In this document: positions 54,654 through 62,391 of the stretch, one piece after another
How the letters are laid out: each line of letters begins with the position of its first letter
Numbering within the stretch: the first letter of the stretch is position 1
NCBI GenBank assembly: GCA_016702745.1
Contig: JADJDJ010000003.1
Location: forward strand, 868,001 to 932,000
Length of the DNA: 64,000 bases
Direction: 5' to 3'
Source: Chitinophagaceae bacterium
GTDB lineage: Bacteria > Bacteroidota > Bacteroidia > Chitinophagales > Chitinophagaceae
Position numbers and translations under genes: made by a program
The notes under the pieces: generated by a model
The model's database searches: none
Seen by the model: the letters and a program-made list of their open reading frames with translations, nothing else
What the model was told of the DNA's origin: nothing

Positions 54654-55937
54654 ATGCGCAAGACATTCCTGATCATCAAAAGAGAATACATGACAAGGGT
54701 TCGTAAAAAAACCTTTATCATCGGTACCCTGTTATTCCCGATTCTTTATCTGTTGCTGATTTTCGGTACCGGGTATATTGCCGAAAAATCAAGACAGCAA
54801 CTGAAGATCGCTGTGCTGGATTCTTCCGGATTTTTTACCAGTCAAAAACTGAATCTGCAAAACCTGGCAGACGAAAGCTCCATCATGGACCTGGTAAAAA
54901 CAACAGCCGGTAAATCCTACGACTATGATGCGTCAGGATATGATGCCCTGCTGATTATTCCTGCAATGAAATGGGATACGGCTGCTCCAAACAACCTGGT
55001 TCTCAAAGCCAATAAATCATACGGAGCTTCTGTTGAATCTGCCGTACAGACCAAAGTGAACCGCATCTGGGATGAAGTAAAAAATGAGAACCTGGGTATT
55101 GATGCCGGCAAAAGAGAAATCCTGGCACTGAACAGGATCCAGGTAAAAGCAGTGAATGAGAATGATGAAAAGATGGATGCCGGTTTGTCCAGCGGTATCG
55201 GTATGGCCTGTGGTTTTCTGATCTATTTTATCATCCTGATATATGGATCACAGGTGATGATGGGAGTAATGGAAGAAAAAACTAACCGGATTGCGGAGAT
55301 CATTGTATCCTCGGTAAAACCATTCCAGATGATGCTGGGAAAAATTATCGGGATCGGATTGGTGGCGCTGACCCAGTTCCTGCTATGGATAGCATTTGTA
55401 TTTGTCATCTATAATGTAACCGCCAATCTTACCGGATCCGGCAGTGGCGGGGCCGCTAACCAGATTGTGGGCAGTATTCAAACCATCTTCACCAGTGTTA
55501 ATTTACCATTGACTCTTTTCTGTTTTGCTTTTTATTTCCTGGGAGGATTCTTTTTCTATGCTTCCATCTATGGGGCTATCGGCAGTGCCATTAATGAAGA
55601 TGTAAGAGAGGCGCAGTCGCTCAGCTTCCCGGTTACCATGCTGGTGATCATTTCCATTGTACTCATGACCACGGCTGTGAATGATCCTACCGGACCCATT
55701 GCCGTATGGGGAAGTATCATCCCCCTCAGTTCTCCCATCGTGATGATGGCCCGGATACCTTATGGTGTTCCCGGGACGGTTCCTGTATGGCAACTGGCCC
55801 TGAGTATGGGGCTGCTGATCGCCGGATTTATATTCACCACCTGGTTTGCCGCCAAGATTTACCGCACCGGTATCCTGATGTACGGCAAAAAAACCAGCTG
55901 GAAAGAAATGCTGCGCTGGGCTTTCCGCAAAAACTGA
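54654..55937 (+). CDS. ABC-2 type transporter permease, NatB-like
   Basis: The protein has 427 residues. One N-terminal membrane helix (about 22-42) is followed by an extracytoplasmic domain of about 130 residues, then five C-terminal membrane helices beginning with GMACGFLIYFIILIYGSQ. The conserved MMGVMEEKTNRIAEIIVSSVK cytoplasmic element is typical of ABC-2 permeases of the NatB kind. It is the membrane partner of the preceding ATPase gene, 21 bases upstream. The first repeat hairpin at 56001 may serve as terminator. Confidence 0.9.
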   Translation: MRKTFLIIKREYMTRVRKKTFIIGTLLFPILYLLLIFGTGYIAEKSRQQLKIAVLDSSGFFTSQKLNLQNLADESSIMDLVKTTAGKSYDYDASGYDALLIIPAMKWDTAAPNNLVLKANKSYGASVESAVQTKVNRIWDEVKNENLGIDAGKREILALNRIQVKAVNENDEKMDAGLSSGIGMACGFLIYFIILIYGSQVMMGVMEEKTNRIAEIIVSSVKPFQMMLGKIIGIGLVALTQFLLWIAFVFVIYNVTANLTGSGSGGAANQIVGSIQTIFTSVNLPLTLFCFAFYFLGGFFFYASIYGAIGSAINEDVREAQSLSFPVTMLVIISIVLMTTAVNDPTGPIAVWGSIIPLSSPIVMMARIPYGVPGTVPVWQLALSMGLLIAGFIFTTWFAAKIYRTGILMYGKKTSWKEMLRWAFRKN

Positions 55938-56000
55938 TGGTGAGAAGCCACGGTTCTATCAATAGATCCAGGCATTTGTATCCTTACTTACATTAAGAAA

Positions 56001-56037
56001 GCCACTAATACACGAATCTTATTCGTGAATTAGTGGC
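56001..56037 (+). terminator. Hairpin terminator after the ABC-2 operon
   Basis: The arms GCCACTAATACACGAAT and ATTCGTGAATTAGTGGC pair with one mismatch around a CTT loop, followed by AATCTTTTT. It lies 63 bases after the permease stop and is also the first repeat unit. Confidence 0.55.
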
Positions 56038-56636
56038 TAATCTTTTTGATCCGGGGCGCTAAAAAAAGCCACGAATACACGAAATCATTTCATATATCTG
56101 AGGCTATGCTTTTGAATTCAGATGATCATATTCATTTGATTAAAAGGCAGAAATACACCATCCTATTCGTGAATTAGTGGCTGTTCTTTCGGATCCGGAG
56201 ACTCTTAATAATAAAAAGGCCACGAATGCACGAAATCAATCCGCAAATCTGTGGCTATGCTTTTTTATATTCAGATGATCATATTCATTTGATTAAAAGG
56301 TATAAATACACCATCCTATTCGTGAATTAGTGGCTGGTCTTTCGGATCCGGAGACTCTTAATAATAAAAAGGCCACGAATGCACGAAATCAATCCGCAGA
56401 TCTGTGGCTAGGCTTTTTATATTCATTTGATTAAAAAGTAGAAATACACCATCCTATTCGTGAATTAGTGGCTGGTCTTTCGGATCCGGAGACTCTTAAT
56501 AATAAAAAGGCCACGAATGCACGAAATCAATCCGCAGATCTGTGGCTAGGCTTTTTATATTCATTTGATTAAAAAGTAGAAATACACCATCCTATTCGTG
56601 AATTAGTGGCTGGTCTTTCGGATCCGGAGGCTCTTA
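56001..56636. repeat. Tandem repeat array, five units of 138-153 bp
   Basis: The word ATTCGTGAATTAGTGGC recurs at about 56021, 56165, 56318, 56456 and 56594, and the last two units are nearly identical at 138 bp. Each unit contains GCCACGAAT near its left side, complementary to the recurring word, so each can fold back. The first hairpin (56001-56037) is nearly perfect. No gene is visible between 55938 and 56763 apart from these. Confidence 0.85.
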
Positions 56637-56677
56637 CTACCAGACAGCAAATGTTAAAAATATCCTTTTCCTGAAAC

Positions 56678-56728
56678 TTTGTAACTCAAATACGAATTCA
56701 ATCGTATATTTGATACGAAGTATTTCGT
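56678..56728 (+). promoter_or_regulatory. Promoter with two dyad operators
   Basis: A TTTG at 56678-56681 and TATATTTG at 56705-56712 are 23 bases apart, the usual Bacteroidota -33/-7 spacing. A perfect inverted repeat ATACGA-N6-TCGTAT spans 56690-56707, overlapping the -7 box. A second, ACGAA-GTAT-TTCGT, spans 56715-56728 over the expected start of transcription. This arrangement would let a repressor block the promoter of the gene at 56764. Confidence 0.65.
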
Positions 56729-56763
56729 GGAAAACAAAGCCTTTAACTGAAAAAAAAGAACGT

Positions 56764-57649
56764 ATGAAAGCAGTCATGAAAAAACACAGCCCTCTCCTGC
56801 TCGCCGCCTTTGCCATTTTGCTTACCATTGGCCTTGTATCCTGGGGACAACAACAACAGGGCGGCCGCTTTGAACAAAGCAGCAACGACACCACACCCAA
56901 GACTAAAAAATCGGACCGGGATAAAAAAGTCCGCGACCTCGATGAAGTACTGGATGAACTGGAACGGGTGGATTTTGAAAAGAAATGGAAAAAGCCAGCC
57001 GGGAGATTGCTGATGCCATGAAGGAACTGGACGGCAATAAACTGAAACTGGAAATAGAAAAGGCCATGAAAGGAATTGATATGGCCGCTATTGAAAAAGA
57101 AATCAAAACCTCTCTGGCTAAGGTTGACTTTGATAAAATCAAGGTGGAAATTGCCGAGGCCATGAAAGGAGTGGATATGGCGAAAATTCAGGAAGAAATA
57201 AACAAGGCCATGAAAGAACTGGATCTGGCTAAAATTCAGCAGGAAGTGGAATTATCGCTCTCCAAAATTGATATGGACAAGATGAAAGAGGAATTGAAAA
57301 AGTGCAGGAGATTGATATGAAAAAACTGGACGAGGACCTGAAGAAAATGACTGAAGAACTGAAAGATATCAAACCCAATATCTAAAAAGAACTGGCTAAT
57401 GCCCGTAAGGAGATTGAAAAAGCCAAAGAGGAAATTAAAGAATATAAAGTCTTTGTAGACGGATTGGACAAAGACGGCCTGATTAATAAAAAAGGAAATT
57501 ATACCCTGCAACATAAAAACGGGGAACTGCTGATCAATGGTAAAAAAGCAGCGGATCAGGTGGCAGAAAAATATCGTTCCTTCCTGGACAAACATCCCAA
57601 ATTCAAAATCGAGAAAACTGATGATGATTTTGATATGGACCTGGATTGA
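56764..57649 (+). pseudogene. 16-residue-repeat exported protein, interrupted three times
   Basis: The natural protein would have about 295 residues. It starts with a signal-anchor (HSPLLLAAFAILLTIGLVSW), a charged stretch, then six or more 16-residue helical repeats (KGIDMAAIEKEIKTSL, AKVDFDKIKVEIAEAM, KGVDMAKIQEEINKAM, KELDLAKIQQEVELSL) and ends with KKAADQVAEKYRSFLDKHPK and an acidic tail. The frame is lost at the A4 run 56978-56981 and the A5 run 57297-57301, each restored by one added base. A TAA stop at 57383-57385 cannot be explained by a run-length error. It may be a true pseudogene or an error-laden intact gene. Similar tails occur in proteins near BlaR1-type M56 peptidases. Confidence 0.6.
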
Positions 57650-57666
57650 AGAATACTGGTAGCGCT

Positions 57667-57711
57667 AAAAAAACTGTCACATTTCGGCAAGCCCAAAGTG
57701 ACAGTTTTTTT
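57667..57711. terminator. Terminator after the 16-residue-repeat gene
   Basis: The stem AACTGTCAC/GTGACAGTT is flanked by A7 and T7, with CGGCAAGCCC in the loop. It is a variant of the hairpin at 20723. Confidence 0.8.
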
Positions 57712-57783
57712 ATTCTCCTCAGCAGGCAATGATAACAGCCGAATCATAAAAAAAGTCATCGCCAGTCTGTTCAGACAGCCGGA

Positions 57784-57817
57784 ATAAAAAAAGTCCCGCC
57801 AATGGCGGGACTTTTTA
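57784..57817. terminator. Bidirectional terminator before 57836 gene
   Basis: AAAAAAAGTCCCGCC-AAT-GGCGGGACTTTTT is a perfect hairpin with A and T runs. It serves the minus-strand gene ending at 57836 and acts as backup for the plus-strand gene. Confidence 0.85.
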
Positions 57818-57835
57818 ATTCAAATTTATTTTTTC

Positions 57836-58228
57836 TTACATCCCCCCGAAACTTCCGGGAGAAGGCATGATATCAAATACATCATTCTCGATCATCTCGA
57901 TACTCATCTGGAAGGCTTCATCTGTTTTCACCACTACTTTCTCCTTGGTGGCTTTGCGGAATCCGGCCTTCTCAAAGACAAACTTGTAAGTGCCTGGTTT
58001 CAGTTCATCAAAAGAAAAGGTTCCATCATCATCGGAGAGTACCACTTTTTCTTTCTTGGTAATATTGTAGGCTGTGATACTCACATCCTTGAGTGGTTTT
58101 TTTGTCTCCGAATGGAGAATCACTCCATTTACATCATCCTTTTTACCATCGCCGGGACCGATCTCTGTTGCTTTGGCGGCAACAAAACCCAGCAGACTGA
58201 AACCCAGTAAAAAAAGTTTTTGTTTCAT
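57836..58228 (-). CDS. Small exported carboxypeptidase-regulatory-like protein
   Basis: The product has 130 residues, with a signal peptide (KLFLLGFSLLGFVAAKA) and one carboxypeptidase regulatory-like beta sandwich (VNGVILHSETKKPLKDVSIT, DGTFSFDELKPGTYKFVFEK). It ends with a Met, Pro and Gly tail. It is periplasmic or surface-exposed. Such one-domain proteins occur often in Bacteroidota, where the same domain also starts TonB-dependent receptors. No partner gene is adjacent. It is a single gene with a terminator directly after it. Confidence 0.75.
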   Translation of the reverse strand: MKQKLFLLGFSLLGFVAAKATEIGPGDGKKDDVNGVILHSETKKPLKDVSITAYNITKKEKVVLSDDDGTFSFDELKPGTYKFVFEKAGFRKATKEKVVVKTDEAFQMSIEMIENDVFDIMPSPGSFGGM

Positions 58229-58295
58229 TTTAAACGTTTTGAATGGTTGTCAAAAACCCTTCAGCACAGACCCGTTTTGGATGGTACTGGTAAAA

Positions 58296-59249
58296 TTAAA
58301 GTATTTTCAATGGTTCGGCCAAACCGTTCATAAACTCTTCCCATACTTTTTTTACGATCTCCCCGGCCGGTAAAATACGATCCAGCAAGGCCCCTGCCTG
58401 TCCGATTTCCAGCTCTCCTTCCTGCATATCTCCTTCAAACATACCCTTTTTGGCCCGTGCACGACCCAGGATTTGCTGCAATTCCTCCACCCCTGCCCCC
58501 CTTAGTTCGGCAGCCTTTACCTGCTCATAAAAAGCATTCCGGATCAACCGGACAGGGGTAAGTTGCTTTAAAGCCAATTGGGTATCCCCTTCCTGCAAAC
58601 TGATCACGGCATTTTTAAAATTGATATGGGAGGATGCTTCCTCACTGGCCACAAAGCGGCTGCCCATTTGCACGCCTTCTGCCCCCAGTACCATGGTGGC
58701 CAGCATCTGCCGGCCATTGACGATCCCGCCTGCAGCAATCACCGGAATTTTTACGGCTTCCACCACGGCAGGTACCAGCACCAGGGTGGTGGTTTCTTCC
58801 CTTCCATTATGCCCCCCGGCTTCAAAACCTTCGGCCACTACGGCATCACATCCCGCCTCCTCTGCCTTCCTTGCAAATTTTGAAGAACTGACTACATGTA
58901 TAACCGTCACCCCTTTTTCTTTGAGGATAGTAGTCCAGGTTTTTGGATTTCCTGCTGAACTGAAAACAATTTTTACGCCCTCTTCAATGATGATGTTGAT
59001 ATGCTGATCAATATCCGGATATAACAAAGGAATATTCACCGCAAAAGGGTGCGCAGTAGCCGCTTTGCATTTCCGGATATGTTCCCGTAAAACATCCGGA
59101 TACATCGAACCCGCTCCTATGATTCCCAGTCCGCCCGCATTGCTTACCGCACTGGCCAATCTCCATCCACTGGCCCAGATCATACCGGCCTGAATGATGG
59201 GATAGCGTATCCCGAAAAGTTGTGTAATTCTATTGGAGAATGATTCCAT
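58296..59249 (-). CDS. Nitronate monooxygenase family flavoprotein
   Basis: The 317-residue protein fits the nitronate monooxygenase/FabK TIM-barrel family: an FMN phosphate region (YPIIQAGMIWASGWRLASAV), AVVAEGFEAGGHNGR with the conserved His, PVIAAGGIVNGRQMLATMVLGAEGVQMGSRFVAS. It may oxidise nitronates or act as an enoyl-reductase; FabK function would need a fatty-acid gene context, which is not seen. It is probably cytoplasmic. The gene stands alone. Confidence 0.85.
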   Translation of the reverse strand: MESFSNRITQLFGIRYPIIQAGMIWASGWRLASAVSNAGGLGIIGAGSMYPDVLREHIRKCKAATAHPFAVNIPLLYPDIDQHINIIIEEGVKIVFSSAGNPKTWTTILKEKGVTVIHVVSSSKFARKAEEAGCDAVVAEGFEAGGHNGREETTTLVLVPAVVEAVKIPVIAAGGIVNGRQMLATMVLGAEGVQMGSRFVASEEASSHINFKNAVISLQEGDTQLALKQLTPVRLIRNAFYEQVKAAELRGAGVEELQQILGRARAKKGMFEGDMQEGELEIGQAGALLDRILPAGEIVKKVWEEFMNGLAEPLKIL

Positions 59250-59253
59250 GGAG

Positions 59254-59495
59254 AAGTCGTTAGTCTTTAGTCGATAGTCAGTTGAGAAAAGTCGTTAGTC
59301 CTTAGTCTTTAGTCGATAGTCAGTTGACAACTGTGGCCATTGACTTTTACAGGAGCAAAGATAGAGATTGGGGTGGTGAGAATTGGGATATTAGGATAAT
59401 AGGATATTAGGATATTGCTTCGCCCGCCATAGCTATAGCGAAGGCAGGGATATTGGGAATTGGGGATTGGGTAACTCAAACTTATGTGAGTACTT
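59254..59495. repeat. AT-rich degenerate repeats with inverted core
   Basis: Two copies of a 38-bp unit (GTCGTTAGTC...TCAGTTGA) lie at about 59262-59330, followed by GGATATTAGGATA words and an inverted core (GCCCGCCATAGC...AGCGAAGGC) near 59420-59445. The latter resembles the core at 14669. No gene is visible between 59250 and 59500. Confidence 0.65.
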
Positions 59496-59500
59496 AATAC

Positions 59501-60490
59501 CTAGCCCAGATCGATGCTGGTATTATCCCCGATATTCAGGGAGCGGCTTTCACCGCGGAGGTTGGTATCACTTCCGATGACGGAGGCATTCAGGACGATA
59601 TCAAAAAGATTGGAATAGGATCCGATGATCGAATCTTTGATAATAGAATAGTCAATGGTGGTATTATCTCCGATGGCCACATTGGGACCGATGATGGTGT
59701 TTTTGATATTGCAGCCGGTGCCAATACTAACCGGTGGGATGATCACTGTATTAATAAAGGGGGTTGTGTCAACAACAGGATCAAATTTCTTCAGCAGGGT
59801 GGCATTGGATTCCAGCAGGGTTTCTTTTTTACCACAATCAAACCAGCTTTCTACTTTGAATGATTTAAACTGGCAACCCATTTTAATCATACAATCCAGT
59901 GCATCCGTCAGGCTGTATTCGCCATGAGTTCTTAATCCCTGCCGGATATTGGTTTCCAGACATTGAAATAATTGCTCTGATTCCCGGATTTTATAAACCC
60001 CCACCATGGCCATATTGGATTTGGGTATCTGCGGTTTCTCCACCACATGGTGAATGGATCCGTCTTCATCCAGTTCTGCCACCCCAAATTCGCGGGGGTC
60101 ATCCACTTTTCTTACCCCGATCATCGAAAAAGGACTGGCCACTACTTCTTTGATATCATACTCACAAATAGTATCTCCCAGCACCACAAACACTTCATCA
60201 TTGTCAACAATGTTGCGGGTGAGGCGGATAGCATGTCCCACCCCCTGCCGGTCCACCTGTTGTATATAATGTGCTGTCAGTTCGGGATACTTACTCTTCA
60301 CATAATCCTGAATCTTTTCACCCAGGTAACCCACGATAAAAACGAATTCGGTGATACCGGCTTCTTTCAGCTGGTCAATGATAATGCTAAGAACCGTTTT
60401 GCCCGCCAGAGGAATAAGGGCCTTGGGCTGAGTGTAACTATGTGGTCGCAGCTTGGTACCGGCACCGGCTACGGGTATAATCGCCTTCAT
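59501..60490 (-). CDS. Sugar-phosphate nucleotidyltransferase
   Basis: The 329-residue enzyme has an N-terminal nucleotidyltransferase domain: IIPVAGAGTKLRPHSYTQPK with the GAGTRLRP-like phosphate-binding loop, VVLGDTICEYDI and VGVYKI. The C-terminus (about 250-329) carries a left-handed beta-helix with repeated hexads (GTGCNIKNTIIGPNVAIGDN, TTIDYSIIKDSIIGS). It activates a sugar-1-phosphate with NTP for cell-surface polysaccharide. It fits glucose-1-phosphate thymidylyl- or uridylyltransferase; sugar specificity cannot be decided. It is divergent from glyA. Confidence 0.9.
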   Translation of the reverse strand: MKAIIPVAGAGTKLRPHSYTQPKALIPLAGKTVLSIIIDQLKEAGITEFVFIVGYLGEKIQDYVKSKYPELTAHYIQQVDRQGVGHAIRLTRNIVDNDEVFVVLGDTICEYDIKEVVASPFSMIGVRKVDDPREFGVAELDEDGSIHHVVEKPQIPKSNMAMVGVYKIRESEQLFQCLETNIRQGLRTHGEYSLTDALDCMIKMGCQFKSFKVESWFDCGKKETLLESNATLLKKFDPVVDTTPFINTVIIPPVSIGTGCNIKNTIIGPNVAIGDNTTIDYSIIKDSIIGSYSNLFDIVLNASVIGSDTNLRGESRSLNIGDNTSIDLG

Positions 60491-60610
60491 GATAAGCCTG
60501 TTGGTTGGCCCGGGAAACCCCGGGGGTTACTAATCAAAAGCCAACGAAAGTAATACTTTTGAAATAAACAGGTCTGAACAGTTTGGTACCGGATTTTAAC
60601 CCCGCTCACT

Positions 60611-60618
60611 TAATTTTG
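60611..60618 (+). promoter_or_regulatory. -7 promoter box, leaderless glyA
   Basis: TAATTTTG matches TAnnTTTG and ends four bases (CGCC) before the ATG at 60623. The sequence TTTGCGCCATG is the same as before the ABC-F gene. Confidence 0.6.
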
Positions 60619-60622
60619 CGCC

Positions 60623-61900
60623 ATGCAGAAAGATACACAGGTCTTTGACCTTATCAACCGGGAGCTGGATCGCCAGCGTCATGGAATTGAACTGATCGCC
60701 TCTGAGAATTTTACCTCCCTGCAGGTGATGCAGGCCATGGGTACCGTGCCCACCAATAAATACGCCGAAGGATACCCTGGCAAACGGTATTACGGGGGTT
60801 GTGAGATCGTGGATGAAATAGAAAATCTTGCTATTGACCGGCTGAAAAAAGTATTCAATTGCAGCTGGGCCAATGTTCAACCACATAGTGGCGCTTCTGC
60901 CAATGCTGCTGTTTTCCTGGCGGTGATGAAACCCGGTGAAAAATTCCTGGGACTTGACCTGAGTATGGGTGGTCACCTGACCCATGGTAGTCCGGCCAAT
61001 TTCAGCGGCAAAACCTACCATGCCCTTCATTACGGAGTAACCGCAGATGGTATTGTTGATTATGAACAACTGGAAGCCAAGGCAAGAGCCGAAAAACCAA
61101 AGATGATTATCTGCGGAGCTTCCGCTTATAGCCGAGACTGGGATTATCAGCGTATTCGCGCTGTTGCTGATGAAATTGGTGCTGTTGTTTTTGCAGATAT
61201 CGCGCATCCGGCCGGACTTATTGCCAAAGGTTTACTGAATGATCCTTTTGATCATTGCCATATTGTTTCTTCCACCACTCATAAAACATTGCGTGGACCC
61301 CGGGGTGGTATCATTATGCTTCGGCATGATTTTGAAAACCCATGGGGCTATAAAGACCCCAAGGGTAATCCGCGTACTATGAGTCAGCTGCTGGACCTGG
61401 CCGTTTTTCCGGGTTCACAGGGCGGGCCCTTAGAACATGTGATTGCAGCCAAGGCCGTTGCCTTTGGAGAAATACTGGAAGAAGGATTTACAGCTTATGG
61501 TCAGCAGGTCATTGCCAATGCACAGGCCATGGCCAAATCATTGGTAAACCGGGGTTATAACCTGATCAGTGGTGGCACCGACAATCACCTGATGCTGATA
61601 GATCTCCGGAATAAAAATATCACCGGTAAAAAAGCACAGGAAACGCTGGACAAAGCCCATATCACACTGAATAAAAATGCCGTGCCCTTTGACGACAAAT
61701 CACCTTTTGTAACCTCCGGTATCCGGGTAGGTGTTCCTGCCATTACCACCCGTGGTATGAAGGAATCACATATGGAAACCGTGGTGGCTTTTATTGATAA
61801 AGTGCTGATGAATGCCGATGATGAGCAACTGATCAGTGGGGTGAAACAGGAAGTAAAATCATTTATGCAGCAATTCCCTTTATACCCTGAACTGGGTTAA
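60623..61900 (+). CDS. glyA: Serine hydroxymethyltransferase
   Basis: This 425-residue protein matches GlyA along its full length (normal 415-435). Motifs are IELIASENFTS, TNKYAEGYPGKRYYGG, QPHSGASANAAVF and the PLP-lysine motif STTHKTLRGPRGG. It converts serine and tetrahydrofolate to glycine and methylene-tetrahydrofolate in the cytoplasm, the main source of one-carbon units. The upstream leaderless promoter suggests start-codon-dependent initiation. The DUF4293 gene follows after 35 bases. Confidence 0.96.
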   Translation: MQKDTQVFDLINRELDRQRHGIELIASENFTSLQVMQAMGTVPTNKYAEGYPGKRYYGGCEIVDEIENLAIDRLKKVFNCSWANVQPHSGASANAAVFLAVMKPGEKFLGLDLSMGGHLTHGSPANFSGKTYHALHYGVTADGIVDYEQLEAKARAEKPKMIICGASAYSRDWDYQRIRAVADEIGAVVFADIAHPAGLIAKGLLNDPFDHCHIVSSTTHKTLRGPRGGIIMLRHDFENPWGYKDPKGNPRTMSQLLDLAVFPGSQGGPLEHVIAAKAVAFGEILEEGFTAYGQQVIANAQAMAKSLVNRGYNLISGGTDNHLMLIDLRNKNITGKKAQETLDKAHITLNKNAVPFDDKSPFVTSGIRVGVPAITTRGMKESHMETVVAFIDKVLMNADDEQLISGVKQEVKSFMQQFPLYPELG

Positions 61901-61935
61901 GGCGATATTGTCTTTTATTATAAGAAGGAACTGTT

Positions 61936-62352
61936 ATGATACAAAGAAAACAAACCCTCTGGTTATTACTCGCCACTGTAGCGGCCCTGCTGAGTTTTAT
62001 GTTTCCTTTTGCCACCGGCAAAGGAATAGAGAAAGGCCTTGAAGTGGATAAGGTTTTAAAAGCCGACAGTCATTTCCTGTTATTAATTCTCACCGGGGCA
62101 TCCCTGGTACTTTCAGCAGTGACGATCTTCCTGTACAAAGACCGGCAGTTACAGATCAAACTTTCCCTGGTAGGTTTATTACTCGCCCTGCTGACTCTTG
62201 TATTATATATCACCCAACTGAATAAACTCAGCAAGAGCACACTGGCACTGTTTTGCATTTTACCGGTAGCCGTACTGGCCGGATATTTCATGGCATTCCG
62301 TGATATCCGTAAAGATGAGAAGCTGGTGAAAAGTCTGGATAAACTCCGTTAA
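61936..62352 (+). CDS. DUF4293 membrane protein
   Basis: The 138-residue protein has four predicted membrane helices and starts with MIQRKQTLWLLLATVAALLS, the form of the Bacteroidota DUF4293 family. Its function is unknown; members are often near housekeeping genes. It is probably co-transcribed with glyA, 35 bases upstream. A purine-rich GAAGGAA lies just upstream of the ATG and could be a ribosome binding site. Confidence 0.85.
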   Translation: MIQRKQTLWLLLATVAALLSFMFPFATGKGIEKGLEVDKVLKADSHFLLLILTGASLVLSAVTIFLYKDRQLQIKLSLVGLLLALLTLVLYITQLNKLSKSTLALFCILPVAVLAGYFMAFRDIRKDEKLVKSLDKLR

Positions 62353-62391
62353 AAATTCACCCATTTTTTTTTACGCAGCCGGAAGAATTTT

